DNA of 64,000 nt from JAWLAT01 sp041395325 (GTDB lineage: Bacteria; Pseudomonadota; Gammaproteobacteria; Xanthomonadales; SZUA-5), in assembly GCA_041395325.1 (NCBI GenBank), contig JAWLAT010000011.1:71779-135778 (forward strand), read 5' to 3'. Both the position numbers and the translations under genes were made by a program. Within the stretch, counting starts at the first letter, position 1. Every line of letters begins with the position of its first letter. The notes beneath the pieces were generated by a model that saw nothing but the letters and a program-made list of their open reading frames with translations, was not told where the DNA came from and did no database searches. Positions 1 to 9,191 of the stretch are shown here, in pieces.

Positions 1-2
1 CC

Positions 3-344
3 GAACATGACCTCGGTCTGGGCGAGTCCTACCGGATGCTGGCCAGTGCGGCCGCCCCTGCCCTGCTGGTCACTCGGCAGGGGCGCCTGCTGGGCCTGGC
101 AACGCGTTCGGATCTGCTGACTGCCTTCAGTCGGGGCGCCACCCGTCACAGTCCGCTCGCAGACGCCACCAATCTTCATGCTCAGTCGGCCACGCTCGGC
201 GACAACGCTGCCGCACTGGCGGAGATCATGGCCGCCGAGGATCTGAAGCTGGTGCCGGTCTGCGACGCCCAGGCACATCCTGTGGGTGTGGTGCTGGCCG
301 ATGACATCGTGCTCTTCGCCCTGGGCCTGCCGCGTGCTGCCTGA
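3..344 (+). CDS. C-terminal part of a CBS-domain protein (5' end outside window)
   Basis: The frame is open from the left edge of the window, so this is the tail of a longer gene; the first internal ATG (36) lies inside a folded domain and is unlikely to be the true start. About 113 residues remain. They hold one clear CBS-type motif (GRLLGLATRSDLL, near residues 27-39 of the fragment) and a second, weaker one ending PVGVVLADDIVLFAL. A CBS pair at the C-terminus fits ClC-type chloride channels, some CorC-like transporters and nucleotide-sensing regulators. Without the N-terminal part the family cannot be decided. It overlaps the start of the next gene by 11 bp, so the two are probably co-transcribed. 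Confidence 0.75.
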   Translation, partial: EHDLGLGESYRMLASAAAPALLVTRQGRLLGLATRSDLLTAFSRGATRHSPLADATNLHAQSATLGDNAAALAEIMAAEDLKLVPVCDAQAHPVGVVLADDIVLFALGLPRAA

Positions 345-1707
345 TCTCGCTGTCGCCGGCCGGTGGCTGGCCAGCGGATTGTTGCTGGGGCTGCTGCTGA
401 TGCTGGGCGGTTGCGGCGAGCGCTCGCTGCGCCCGGATCTGGCGCGTCTGTACAGCAGCGAGGTGACTGGGTCCAAGCCGCCGCCGGTGATCCTGATTCA
501 CGGCCTGATGGGGTCGAGGCTGCGCGATCGCCGCACCGGTGAGGAAGTCTGGCCCGGGCCCTTGAGCCGGCTGTTGACCAGTGACTACCGAGAACTGGCC
601 CTGCAGGGCGAGGACGACACGCTGGAAGCCCACGCGCTGTTCGAGTCCGCCGCCGGGCGCGATTTTTACGGCGCCATCGTCCGCACGCTGGAGCAGGCCG
701 GTCAGTATCGCCCCGCGGTGGCGGGTTCGACAGTCCGTCCGGGTGAACGGCGCTACTACCTGTTGTTGTACGACTGGCGTCAGGACAATCTGCAGGCGGT
801 GCGTGCGCTGGATCGCCTGATCGAGCAGATCCGTCTGGACTACGGTCAGCCCGAACTGCGGGTCGATCTGGTGGCCCACAGCATGGGCGGGCTGATTGCC
901 CGTTACTACCTGCGCTACGGCAGCGTCGACGTGCTCGATCGCAACGACTTTCCGGTCAATGGCGACGGCGCTGCCAAGGTTCGCCGCACAATTCTGCTGG
1001 GCACGCCGAACTTTGGCTCGGTCACGGCGCTGACGGGCCTGATCGATGGCGTTCAGGTTGGCCTGCGACGCATCCCGCCGGAAGTGCTGGCGACGCTGCC
1101 CAGCGCCCCGCAGCTGTTTCCGCACGCGCTGCACGACTGGATCGTGACGCCCGCCGGCAAAGTGCTCGACCGTGACCAGTTCTCGGCCGAGCTGTGGCGG
1201 CGATTCGCCTGGGGGCCATTCGATCCGACCGTGATGGCGCGGGTGCGAGCGCAGGGAGGTGAGGCCGCCGTGCGCGAGTTGCAGGCACGCTTTGGCGTCA
1301 ACCTCGAGCGGGCGCGGCGCTTCACCTGGGCACTGAGTGTGCCGGTGCCGCAGCAGACGGTGCGGCTGATTGTTTTCGGTGGCAACTGCCAACTGACGCC
1401 AGCGCGCCTGGTGGTGGAGCCCACAGCCGATGACTTTGCCCTGCGCCGCTGGCCGAAGGAGGTGCGTCATCCCGTGCCCGGCGTCGACCTGGACCGACTG
1501 ATGCTGGAGCCCGGTGATGGCACCGTCACCAAGGCCTCGTTGCTGGCTCGGCATGAATTGGACCCGAGCGTGCCTCGGCACCGACACAGCTTCTTCCCGC
1601 TCGATTACTCAGTCTTCCTGTGCGAGCGGCATGATCGCCTGACAGGCAACCCGTCTTTTCAGGACAATCTGTTGCAGGCCTTGCTGCAGGTGGATGAATC
1701 CAGCTGA
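334..1707 (+). CDS. LCAT-like alpha/beta-hydrolase lipoprotein
   Basis: About 457 residues. I start at GTG 334 rather than upstream because the next 25 residues form a lipoprotein signal: a basic start, a leucine-rich core and the lipobox LGGC. The mature protein should be lipid-anchored in the envelope. The body is an alpha/beta-hydrolase of the lecithin:cholesterol acyltransferase (LCAT)/PGAP1-like type: oxyanion segment HGLMGS, nucleophile elbow AHSMGG with Ser183, acid motif GDGTV with Asp395, and a late His near 416-418 (RHRHSFF). All three catalytic positions are present. Likely reaction: hydrolysis or acyl transfer from a lipid ester; the substrate is not readable from sequence. It overlaps the CBS gene upstream by 11 bp and converges on the ExoD gene with only 7 bp between. 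Confidence 0.8.
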   Translation: MLPDLAVAGRWLASGLLLGLLLMLGGCGERSLRPDLARLYSSEVTGSKPPPVILIHGLMGSRLRDRRTGEEVWPGPLSRLLTSDYRELALQGEDDTLEAHALFESAAGRDFYGAIVRTLEQAGQYRPAVAGSTVRPGERRYYLLLYDWRQDNLQAVRALDRLIEQIRLDYGQPELRVDLVAHSMGGLIARYYLRYGSVDVLDRNDFPVNGDGAAKVRRTILLGTPNFGSVTALTGLIDGVQVGLRRIPPEVLATLPSAPQLFPHALHDWIVTPAGKVLDRDQFSAELWRRFAWGPFDPTVMARVRAQGGEAAVRELQARFGVNLERARRFTWALSVPVPQQTVRLIVFGGNCQLTPARLVVEPTADDFALRRWPKEVRHPVPGVDLDRLMLEPGDGTVTKASLLARHELDPSVPRHRHSFFPLDYSVFLCERHDRLTGNPSFQDNLLQALLQVDESS

Positions 1708-1714
1708 GGCTTGC

Positions 1715-2344
1715 TCAGAATCCGCCAGTTGCGCCGAACCAGTCACCCAGTTCCGGCAGCCAGTCGATCAACCCGTGGAAGGTCGCCACGAGGACGCCGA
1801 TACAGGCGGTCGCAGCGACCCAGCCGAACACGATCAGGGCGCCGTCACGTTCGATCAGTCCCAGTGCGAACAGGCACAGCACAATGCCAAAGGGCCAGTT
1901 GGTGAACGGGATGGGCAAGGCCAACAGGGTGCCGAGGACGATGACGGTCAAGCCGCTGAGCAGCTGACCTGGACCCTCGCCACACCAGGGCCAGCGTGGC
2001 CGGGCGAAACGCTCCACGCGACGCAGGCCGTTGCCCAGCCGCTGCGACAAACGCTGCAGCCGCGCTCTGGGAATCGCGAAGCGGCGGATTCGCTGCGGCA
2101 GCCAGGGTTGGGCAAAGCCGAGCAGCAGCTGCAGCCCGGTCAAACCCAGCATGGGACCAAGGAAGATCCCGAAAGGCGCCGGAATGAAGGCCGGCAGCGT
2201 CAGGAACAGCACCAGTCCGCCGAAGCCGCGTCGACCAAACCGGTCCACAACGCGTCCCAGCGGAATACCGTCTTCGCCGTCGCTGCGAGCTTCCTCCAGC
2301 AGCTGATCGACGATATCGCTGGTGCCGTGCTCGCGCGCGCTCAC
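1715..2344 (-). CDS. ExoD family membrane protein
   Basis: 209 residues resembling ExoD (exopolysaccharide synthesis protein D, Pfam ExoD). A short polar N-terminus carries the family-like stretch GIPLGRVVDRFGRRGFG, followed by several hydrophobic helices, including GLVLFLTLPAFIPAPFGI and a Pro/Ile/Phe-rich pair (LALPIPFTNWPFGIVLCL). ExoD was named from a Rhizobium exopolysaccharide mutant, but its biochemical role is unknown. The start is GTG at 2344-2342. It overlaps the TGA of the upstream CNNM/CorC gene in a GTGA tetranucleotide, so the pair is probably translationally coupled on the minus strand. Confidence 0.85.
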   Translation of the reverse strand: MSAREHGTSDIVDQLLEEARSDGEDGIPLGRVVDRFGRRGFGGLVLFLTLPAFIPAPFGIFLGPMLGLTGLQLLLGFAQPWLPQRIRRFAIPRARLQRLSQRLGNGLRRVERFARPRWPWCGEGPGQLLSGLTVIVLGTLLALPIPFTNWPFGIVLCLFALGLIERDGALIVFGWVAATACIGVLVATFHGLIDWLPELGDWFGATGGF

Positions 2345-3666
2345 GCCGCTTCGTCAGGCAGGCCGCGCCCGGGTAGCGGGGTGATCAGCAGCCGGTCGAT
2401 GCGGGCACCGTCGAGCTTGGTGACCTCGACCCGGTGGTCGGCCCAGTCGATGTGCTCTCCCACGGTGGGCAAGTGACCCAACCGCCCCATGATCAACCCG
2501 CCCACTGTATGCACCGCCTCCTCGTCCGGGGCCAGCGGCAGATCCAGCACACTCAGCAGCTCCTCCACCGGCAGTGCGCCGGCCACCAGCCAGGCGCCGT
2601 CGCGACGGCGCACCAGCGCGCGTTCCAGCGGCTGCAGTGCATGTGTGCCCTGGCCGAGAATGGCCCCGAGGATGTCGTTGGGCGTCAGCAGGCCAAGCAG
2701 GTCGCCGTATTCATCGACCACCATGGCCATGGCCGCCGCCTGGTCGCGGAAGCTGGCCAGGGCCGACAGCGCCAGCGTGCCTTCGGGCAGATAAAGCGGC
2801 GTGGTCAGATCCTCGAACAGCCCTGCCTGTCCCGTTCCCGGGGCCTGCAACGTGGCCAGATGCACCGCCAGTCGCCGGGACTCGAGAATGCCAACGACCT
2901 CGTCATCGGCCCCACGCATCACCGGGTAGCGGGTGTAGGGCGAGCTGCGCAAGGTCTCCAGGTTCTCATCGAGTGGCGCTTCCACATCCAGCCAGCAGAT
3001 GCGGCGGCGTGGTGTCATCAGCGTTTCAACGGTGCGATCGCCGAGCTTCAGCACGCGGTCGACCATCGCCTTCTCGACCGGCTCGATGACGCCCTGTTCG
3101 GCGCTCTCGGCCACCAACAGGCGAATCTCCTCTTCGCTGACCCGCTCTGCGGCCTGGCCGTCGCGGATACCGAAAGGGCGCACCAGCCAGGCGCAACTGC
3201 GCGCCAGGATCGACACCAGCGGGGAGGCCAGACGGCTGAACAGGGTGAAGGGCAGGGCCAGCGCCATGGCGAGCCGATCGGCATGCGCCAGCGCCACCCG
3301 CTTGGGCACCAGTTCGCCCAGAACGATGGTCACGAAGGTGATCAACATGACGCTGAGCACGATGCCCAGATCGTCCGCGTAGGCGCCCAGCCAGGGCAGG
3401 GCACGCAGCCCGTTGGTCAGCAGCAGGCCCAGCGGTTCGGCGCCGAGCAATCCGGTCAGAATCGCGACCAGCGTAATGCCGGCCTGGATTGTCGACAGAA
3501 AGCGCTCGGGCGAATCGGCCAGTCGCAACGCGGCGCGGGCACGTCGACTGCGCGGCGCCAGCTGCCTCAGCCGGGTCTTGCGCGCCGTGATGATCGCCAT
3601 CTCGGCCATCGCCAGCAGCCCGTTGAGGGCAATCAGTGCAGCCAGCAACACCAGCTCGAAGGGCAT
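2341..3666 (-). CDS. CNNM/CorC (hemolysin-C-like) membrane transporter family protein
   Basis: 441 residues with the three-part architecture of the CNNM/CorC family. An N-terminal DUF21 membrane domain covers roughly residues 1-190 and begins with a helix ending NGLLAMAEMAIITARKTRLR. A CBS pair covers about 205-325 (TLMTPRRRICWLDV and MAMVVDEYGDLLGLLTPNDI). A CorC_HlyC domain forms the C-terminus (about 345-430, GAWLVAGALPVEELL). Family members are linked to magnesium or cobalt efflux; older annotations call them hemolysins, which is usually misleading. It is the first gene of a two-gene minus-strand unit with the ExoD gene. The ATG at 3666 is in the normal position for the family. Confidence 0.9.
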   Translation of the reverse strand: MPFELVLLAALIALNGLLAMAEMAIITARKTRLRQLAPRSRRARAALRLADSPERFLSTIQAGITLVAILTGLLGAEPLGLLLTNGLRALPWLGAYADDLGIVLSVMLITFVTIVLGELVPKRVALAHADRLAMALALPFTLFSRLASPLVSILARSCAWLVRPFGIRDGQAAERVSEEEIRLLVAESAEQGVIEPVEKAMVDRVLKLGDRTVETLMTPRRRICWLDVEAPLDENLETLRSSPYTRYPVMRGADDEVVGILESRRLAVHLATLQAPGTGQAGLFEDLTTPLYLPEGTLALSALASFRDQAAAMAMVVDEYGDLLGLLTPNDILGAILGQGTHALQPLERALVRRRDGAWLVAGALPVEELLSVLDLPLAPDEEAVHTVGGLIMGRLGHLPTVGEHIDWADHRVEVTKLDGARIDRLLITPLPGRGLPDEAA

Positions 3667-3683
3667 GGGATCAGGCCGTGGCC

Positions 3684-4115
3684 TCAGGTGATGTCGGCAC
3701 CCGGTACCAGCATCGCCTCCAGCCGGTCAGCCAATTCGCCGAGTTCATGCACCAAACGCTCCAGCTCCTCACCGTCGAGATGGCGGAACTGGCGGTTCTC
3801 GCACAGTTGCAGGAATGCTTGCCCATCCAGGTCGTTGGTGGCCAGGTAGCCCATCCGCTGTTCCCAGTTGAAGCGCAGGCAGCGGGCGGCGTCGATATTG
3901 CCCAGCGGCGCCACCGGCGAGCTGATCCGCAGCATGGGCGCGCCATCCTCGGTGTTGATCTCGGCCAGATACACGCCCTGGCGCCGCCCGCCCGACGTCG
4001 GCACGTCGAAACTGAGAAGATAGGGATCGTTGTTGCGCAGCGACCAGTTGCTGAGCGCGTGGGCGCGGACGTCTTCGAAGCTCTGCACGGTTTGGGGATC
4101 CAGGGAGACAGTCAA
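3684..4115 (-). CDS. Hypothetical acidic cytoplasmic protein
   Basis: 143 residues, acidic, no signal peptide or membrane segment. I do not recognise the family. The alternation of strands (PYLLSFDVPTSGG, GVYLAEINTEDGAPMLRISS, MGYLATNDLDGQAFLQLCEN) followed by a C-terminal helix rich in Glu and Leu recalls the YbjN/CesT-like chaperone fold, but that is only a structural impression. The only start giving this length is TTG at 4115; no good Shine-Dalgarno precedes it, so an internal GTG 10 codons later is possible. It lies 17 bp upstream of the CNNM gene on the same strand and is divergent from the alkyltransferase-like gene, with 10 bp between starts. Confidence 0.6.
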   Translation of the reverse strand: MTVSLDPQTVQSFEDVRAHALSNWSLRNNDPYLLSFDVPTSGGRRQGVYLAEINTEDGAPMLRISSPVAPLGNIDAARCLRFNWEQRMGYLATNDLDGQAFLQLCENRQFRHLDGEELERLVHELGELADRLEAMLVPGADIT

Positions 4116-4125
4116 GGGAGGCGCG

Positions 4126-4485
4126 ATGGTAGCAAGGGACGATGACAGCGCGCGCGCCAGCCTGGATCCCGCAGCCCTCGAGGCTGCTCTCCGTGCGACC
4201 TCGGCAGGCGAGGTGCTGAGCTACGCGGAGCTCGCCCGCCGCGCAGGACATCCTCGTGGAGCCCGCTGGGCAGCGCGCTGGCTGGCTAGTCTGCCGGACG
4301 GACACAACCTGCCCTGGCACCGCGTGTTGCGTGCCAGCGGCGAGATCGCCTTTCCCGCGGGCAGCGCCAGTTATCGCGAGCAGCTGGCCCGCCTGCAAGC
4401 CGAGGGCGTGGTCGTCACCCGCGGCAAGGTCCGCATGCAGCGGCCCAGAAGCTTGGACGAATGGGTGTTTTTCGGTGAGGGCTGA
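4126..4485 (+). CDS. Alkyltransferase-like protein (ATL, MGMT family without active Cys)
   Basis: 119 residues from ATG 4126. I chose this start because AGGGAGG lies just upstream; the longer reading frame back to 4030 would overlap the opposite gene. The fold is the C-terminal DNA-binding domain of O6-alkylguanine-DNA alkyltransferase: helix-turn-helix region VLSYAELARRAGHPRGARW and the motif PWHRV, where the methyl-acceptor Cys of the usual PCHRV is replaced by Trp64. Such alkyltransferase-like proteins bind O6-alkylguanine and hand it to nucleotide excision repair instead of removing the alkyl group (known for E. coli YbaZ and yeast Atl1). A DNA-damage signalling role is inferred by family. 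Confidence 0.88.
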   Translation: MVARDDDSARASLDPAALEAALRATSAGEVLSYAELARRAGHPRGARWAARWLASLPDGHNLPWHRVLRASGEIAFPAGSASYREQLARLQAEGVVVTRGKVRMQRPRSLDEWVFFGEG

Positions 4486-4546
4486 GCGGTGCGAGCAGTG
4501 CCGCAGGTGTCACCGACCTCTCAGAGCTGATCCCTGATCCCTAGGC

Positions 4547-6073
4547 TCAATCCGGATAGTCCCGCCTGATCTGGTCGAACAAGTCCCAGTTGTGCAGCAG
4601 CTTGTCGACCAATTCCGGGTCGAACTTGGTACCGGACTGGGTGGTGATGAATTCGCGTACTTCAGCGGCCGGCCACGCCTGCTTGTAGCAGCGGGTTGAA
4701 CCCAGGGCGTCGAAGACGTCGGCCAAAGCCGTGACCCGGCCGGCCAGGCTGATCTGCTGGCCGGCCAGCCCCTTCGGATAGCCACTGCCGTTCCAGTTCT
4801 CGTGGTGCTCGCGGGCGATGGTGGCCGCCAATCGCAGAACGGGCCGACGAGAATCGGCCAGCAGTTGTGCGCCCAGCTCGGCGTGGGTGCGCATGACCGT
4901 CGTTTCCTCGGCGGTATGCGGGCCGGGCTTGTTCAGGACTGCATCGGGAATGCCGATCTTGCCGATGTCGTGCAGCGGGGCGGCGAAGCGGATCAGTGTG
5001 CATTGCTGCTCGTCCATCCCGCTCAGCCGCGCCAATTGTTCGGCAATCAGGCCAACCCGACGCACATGATTGGCGGTCTCCTTCGAGCGGGTCTCGGCGG
5101 CGCCAGCCAGCAGATGCACCATTTCCAGCTGACTCTCCATCAGCTCCTGATTCAAGTGCAGATTCTCGAAGGCGATCGACACATTGGTGCAGAAAAGCTC
5201 GACCAGCCGGTAGTCCAGATCGCTCAGCCGCCAGGTCTCACCCACGTAGAGCAGGCTTTCGGTTTGCCGGCTGTCGGTGAAATGCAGCACGTAGTGATCG
5301 TCCTGAAACAGATTCTGCTTGTGCTCGTAGGCCTGTTTGAGCGAACTGACGATGCGCCGCGGCAGCTTCTCGTCGGCATGGTTGTCGACATAGCGGCTGT
5401 AGTCGCCGGTGGCGGCGGCGACAACGAAATGCTCCGGTGTTTGTTCGCCGGGGTTCTGGACCTTGCAATACAGCGCGCCACGCTCCAATCCCACCAGGTT
5501 GCCCAGCTGGTTGAGTACCGCTGAAGCGAACTCGTGTGATTGCTGGTGCGAAAAGATGTGCGCCGAGGCTTCGATGACGCGTTCCAGACCCTGCTTGTTG
5601 CGCTCGATGAACATGATGTCGCGATAGGCGCGCAGGGTCGCGTAGACCGTGGTGCGCAGCTTCTGCGCCGTCAGCTCGGTCTTGTCCTTGTAGTCGTTGA
5701 TGTCGTACTCGGCGATCACCTCGTGCTCGGGTGCCTGTCCCGGCTGACCGGTGCGCAGCACGATGCGGACGAAGTGGTTGCCGAGTTCCTCGCGGATGAA
5801 ATGGACCAGGTCCAGCCCGGCCTGATCGCTTTCCATCACCACGTCCAGCAGGGCGACGGCGATGTCGTCGACCTCGCGCAGCAATCGACGGGCCTCGTCG
5901 GCGCTGTAGGCATGCAGGAACTGCAGCGGGCGATTTTCGAAGCGGAAATTCCCCAGGACCAACTTGGTGACGTCGTGCACCGCGGGTTCGTCGTCGACAA
6001 TCAGCAGGCGATAGGGCTGTTCGGGGACGATCGTCTCCTCGGCGAACTCGAACAGCTCGTCAGCTTCGGACAT
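4547..6073 (-). CDS. Response regulator with DUF3369 and HD-GYP cyclic di-GMP phosphodiesterase domain
   Basis: 508 residues. The start at ATG 6073 is preceded by a purine-rich AGGGGG site; the 34 residues upstream in the longer frame lack domain character. Order: receiver domain (about 20-140; DD at 27-28, phospho-acceptor Asp77 in LLDVV), DUF3369 sensory domain (about 165-310), then HD-GYP (about 320-508) with metal-binding HD at 368-369 (PLHDIGKIG) and the GYP signature in HHENWNGSGYP. All key residues are intact, so it should hydrolyse cyclic di-GMP under phosphorelay control. The layout differs from RpfG mainly by the extra DUF3369. No histidine kinase adjoins it. It is divergent from sucA across 235 bp. 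Confidence 0.93.
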   Translation of the reverse strand: MSEADELFEFAEETIVPEQPYRLLIVDDEPAVHDVTKLVLGNFRFENRPLQFLHAYSADEARRLLREVDDIAVALLDVVMESDQAGLDLVHFIREELGNHFVRIVLRTGQPGQAPEHEVIAEYDINDYKDKTELTAQKLRTTVYATLRAYRDIMFIERNKQGLERVIEASAHIFSHQQSHEFASAVLNQLGNLVGLERGALYCKVQNPGEQTPEHFVVAAATGDYSRYVDNHADEKLPRRIVSSLKQAYEHKQNLFQDDHYVLHFTDSRQTESLLYVGETWRLSDLDYRLVELFCTNVSIAFENLHLNQELMESQLEMVHLLAGAAETRSKETANHVRRVGLIAEQLARLSGMDEQQCTLIRFAAPLHDIGKIGIPDAVLNKPGPHTAEETTVMRTHAELGAQLLADSRRPVLRLAATIAREHHENWNGSGYPKGLAGQQISLAGRVTALADVFDALGSTRCYKQAWPAAEVREFITTQSGTKFDPELVDKLLHNWDLFDQIRRDYPD

Positions 6074-6218
6074 GACCGACCCCCTGTCGGTGCGGTGACC
6101 GGACCAGTGTAGCAATCTGCATCTGTGGTCGTGACGGGCAGGCGACGAGCCTGCGGGCGTGGCTGGTGAAGTCACCGACTTCGACCAATTTCCGCTGCGA
6201 TCACTTCGGACTAAACGT

Positions 6219-6224
6219 TATACT
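6219..6224 (+). promoter_or_regulatory. Candidate -10 box upstream of sucA
   Basis: TATACT lies 85 bp before the sucA GTG, in the 235-bp divergent region between the HD-GYP gene and sucA, which is noticeably more AT-rich than its surroundings. It matches the sigma-70 -10 consensus at five of six positions. No convincing -35 hexamer is seen 16-18 bp upstream, so the call is tentative. Confidence 0.3.
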
Positions 6225-6308
6225 TGCGGACTTTGTAGCGTACTGGCGTGGCTCGCCGCGTCGATCGACTGCCCCCTTTCCCCTGCAGAGCCTTGTCAAC
6301 GACCGCCC

Positions 6309-9149
6309 GTGAGCGCATTTCTCGATCAGCTGTACCAGTCCTCGCCCCTGTCGGGTCTCAATGCCGATTATGTCGAGGCGATCTACGAACGATATCTGGT
6401 GGACCCGACCTCGGTGGATGCCCGCTGGCGGTCCTATTTCGAGCAGCTGCGCAGCGGCGTCGGCAGCGAAGTGCCGCATGGTCCGATCATTGAGCGCATT
6501 GGCCATCTGTCCCGCCATCAGCGCCAGCTGGTCAGCAGTTCCGGTGGTTCGGATGCCGATCAGGCCCGCCAGGCCGGCGTGCTCAAACTGATCAACGCCT
6601 ACCGCATTCGCGGCCATCTGGTGTCCCAGCTCGATCCGCTGAACCTGACCCAGCCGCAAAGCGTGCCGGATCTGGATCTGGGCTTTCATGGCCTGTCCGA
6701 GGCGGATCTGGAGACCGAATTCGATGCCGGCCCGCTGGTGGGTCCGCGTCGGCGCAAACTGCGCGACATCGTCGATCTGCTGAAGGCCACCTACACCGGC
6801 ACGATCGGCTCGGAATACATGCACCTGACCGACCTGACCCAGCGCCGCTGGATGCAGGAGCGGCTGGAAGGGGCGGGCGGTCGTTTCGGGTTCTCGGCCG
6901 ACAAGCGCAAGCGCATCCTCGAGCGGCTGACGGCGGCCGAAGGCATGGAGCGCTACCTGCACACGCAGTACGTCGGTCAGAAGCGCTTCTCGCTGGAGGG
7001 CGGCGATTCGCTGATTCCGTTGCTCGATGCCATCGTGCATCGGGCCGGTGGTGGCGGCGCCAAGGAAATCGTCATCGGCATGGCCCACCGTGGCCGCCTC
7101 AACGTGCTGGTCAATCTGGTCGGCAAGCCGCCGCAGGAGCTGTTCAGTGCCTTCGAAGGCAAGGATCAGAACGACGACCCGAACTACTCCGGTGACGTCA
7201 AATACCACCTCGGCTTCTCGTCCGATCTGAATACCAGTGGCGGACGCGTGCACCTGGCGCTGGGATTCAATCCCTCGCATCTGGAGATCATCGATCCGGT
7301 GGTGGTCGGTTCGGTGCGCGCCCGCCAGACCGAGCGCGGCGAAGCCGGCCGTTCCCAGGTGATCCCGATCCTGATCCACGGTGATGCGGCCTTCGCCGGT
7401 CAGGGCGTGGTCATGGAACTGCTGAACATGTCGCAGGCCCGCGGCTATGCGGTCGGCGGCACGGTCCACATCGTCATCAACAACCAGGTCGGTTTCACCA
7501 CCAGCCATCCGCAGGACGCACGTTCGACGCTGTACTGCACCGATGTGGCGAAGATGGTTCAGGCGCCGATCCTGCACGTCAACGGCGATGACCCGGAAGC
7601 GGTGGTCTACGCCGCCCAGATGGCGCTGGACTTCCGTGCCACCTTCGGCAAGGACGTGGTGCTGGATCTGATCTGCTACCGCCGCCACGGCCACAACGAG
7701 GCCGACGAACCGGCCGCAACGCAGCCGATGATGTACCAGGTGATCCGCAGTCGGCCGACCACCCGCGAGTTGTACGCGCGGCAACTGGTCGAGGCCGGCG
7801 TCATCGGTGCCGACGACGCCCACCAGCTCAGCGAGGCCTATCGTTCTCGTTTGGCCGAGGGCAAGGTGGTGGCACCAGACATCATTCCGCATGGCGAGGT
7901 GACCCAGTTCACCTTCGACTGGCGCCCTTATCTGAACGGCCACTGGGATGATGCAGTGGTCACCGGCATGCCGATCGAACGTCTGCGCGACCTGGCGGTG
8001 CGGCTGAATGCCGAGTCGGACCACACCAAGCTGCATCCACGGGTGGCGAAGATCTATGCCGACCGTCGGGCGATGGCGGCCGGCGATATTCCGATGGACT
8101 GGGGTTTCGCGGAGACCTTGGCCTATGCCGCGCTGCTGGACGAGGGTTACAGCCTGCGCCTGTCCGGACAGGATTGCGGCCGTGGCACCTTCTTCCATCG
8201 TCATGCGGTGGTCTACGACCAGAATGACGGCCACAGCGAGATGCCCTTGCGCCGTCTGGTCGACGACGACCGTCGCAGCGTCATCATTGACTCGCTGCTC
8301 AGCGAGGAAGCGGTGGTCGGCTTCGAGTATGGCTACGCCAGCGCCGATCCGCGTACGCTGGTGATCTGGGAGGCGCAGTTCGGCGACTTCTGCAACGGCG
8401 CCCAGGTGGTCATTGACCAGTTCATCAGCTCGGGTGAAAGCAAATGGGGCCGCTTGTGCGGTCTGGTGATGTTCCTGCCGCACGGCTATGAAGGGCAGGG
8501 CCCGGAGCATTCCTCGGCCCGTCTGGAGCGCTTCCTGCAGCTGTGCGCGTTGGACAACATGCAGGTCTGCGTGCCCACCACGCCGGCGCAGATGTATCAC
8601 ATGATCCGGCGGCAGATGCTGCGCGGCTTCCGCAAGCCGCTGATCGTCATGACGCCGAAGTCGATGCTGCGCCACAAGCTCAGTGTGTCGACGATGGAAA
8701 CGCTGGCCAATGGCAGCTTCCAGCTGGTCATTCCCGATCGGCTGTCGAAGGACGACGCCAAGGTCGAGCGGGTCGTCCTGTGTTCGGGCAAGGTCTATTA
8801 CGACCTGCGCCAGGCCTTCGAGGAGCGTCAGCCCGACAACGTGGCGGTGATGCGGGTGGAGCAGCTGTATCCCTTCCCGCGGCCGCAGGTGAAGGCTGAG
8901 ATTGCCCGATTCGCCAATGCCCGCGAGATCGTCTGGTGTCAGGAAGAGCCGATGAATCAGGGCGCCTGGTTCCAGATTCGCCACCATCTGCAGGCCTGCA
9001 TCGGCGAGCAGCATGGCCTCTATTACGCCGGCCGTGGCCGTTCCCCGGCACCGGCTGCCGGCAGCTTCCAGATGCACCAGCGTGAACAGGCCGCGCTGGT
9101 GGAACAGGCTTTGTTCGAACCGCAGAGCGACGAACATGTGCCGGATTGA
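6309..9149 (+). CDS. sucA: 2-oxoglutarate dehydrogenase E1 component
   Basis: 946 residues from GTG 6309. This start aligns with the family N-terminus (SAFLDQLYQSSPLSGLNADY, then VDPTSVDARWRSYFEQL); the 50 residues upstream in the open frame are not protein-like. It is the thiamine-diphosphate E1 subunit that decarboxylates 2-oxoglutarate and passes the succinyl group to lipoyl-E2 in the TCA cycle. Visible hallmarks: MAHRGRLNVLVNLVGKP, HGDAAFAGQGVV (near residue 358), NNQVGFTTSHP, CYRRHGHNEADEP, and the C-terminal transketolase part with LLSEEAVVGFEYGYA and LPHGYEGQGPEHSSARLER. Length is normal. It is followed 42 bp later by sucB. No strong Shine-Dalgarno precedes the GTG. Confidence 0.97.
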   Translation: MSAFLDQLYQSSPLSGLNADYVEAIYERYLVDPTSVDARWRSYFEQLRSGVGSEVPHGPIIERIGHLSRHQRQLVSSSGGSDADQARQAGVLKLINAYRIRGHLVSQLDPLNLTQPQSVPDLDLGFHGLSEADLETEFDAGPLVGPRRRKLRDIVDLLKATYTGTIGSEYMHLTDLTQRRWMQERLEGAGGRFGFSADKRKRILERLTAAEGMERYLHTQYVGQKRFSLEGGDSLIPLLDAIVHRAGGGGAKEIVIGMAHRGRLNVLVNLVGKPPQELFSAFEGKDQNDDPNYSGDVKYHLGFSSDLNTSGGRVHLALGFNPSHLEIIDPVVVGSVRARQTERGEAGRSQVIPILIHGDAAFAGQGVVMELLNMSQARGYAVGGTVHIVINNQVGFTTSHPQDARSTLYCTDVAKMVQAPILHVNGDDPEAVVYAAQMALDFRATFGKDVVLDLICYRRHGHNEADEPAATQPMMYQVIRSRPTTRELYARQLVEAGVIGADDAHQLSEAYRSRLAEGKVVAPDIIPHGEVTQFTFDWRPYLNGHWDDAVVTGMPIERLRDLAVRLNAESDHTKLHPRVAKIYADRRAMAAGDIPMDWGFAETLAYAALLDEGYSLRLSGQDCGRGTFFHRHAVVYDQNDGHSEMPLRRLVDDDRRSVIIDSLLSEEAVVGFEYGYASADPRTLVIWEAQFGDFCNGAQVVIDQFISSGESKWGRLCGLVMFLPHGYEGQGPEHSSARLERFLQLCALDNMQVCVPTTPAQMYHMIRRQMLRGFRKPLIVMTPKSMLRHKLSVSTMETLANGSFQLVIPDRLSKDDAKVERVVLCSGKVYYDLRQAFEERQPDNVAVMRVEQLYPFPRPQVKAEIARFANAREIVWCQEEPMNQGAWFQIRHHLQACIGEQHGLYYAGRGRSPAPAAGSFQMHQREQAALVEQALFEPQSDEHVPD

Positions 9150-9191
9150 TCCATCCCTTACTCATAGCCCCCAGTTTGCAAGGACGTTTCC

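Noticed and set aside
2341..3666. True hemolysin
   Set aside because: The family name is historical; DUF21-CBS-CorC architecture indicates an ion transport-related membrane protein.
6201..9137. 978-codon open frame antisense to sucA
   Set aside because: It is the mirror of a clear 2-oxoglutarate dehydrogenase gene. The translation is rich in His/Gln/Arg/Leu with no motif, as expected for high-GC antisense frames.
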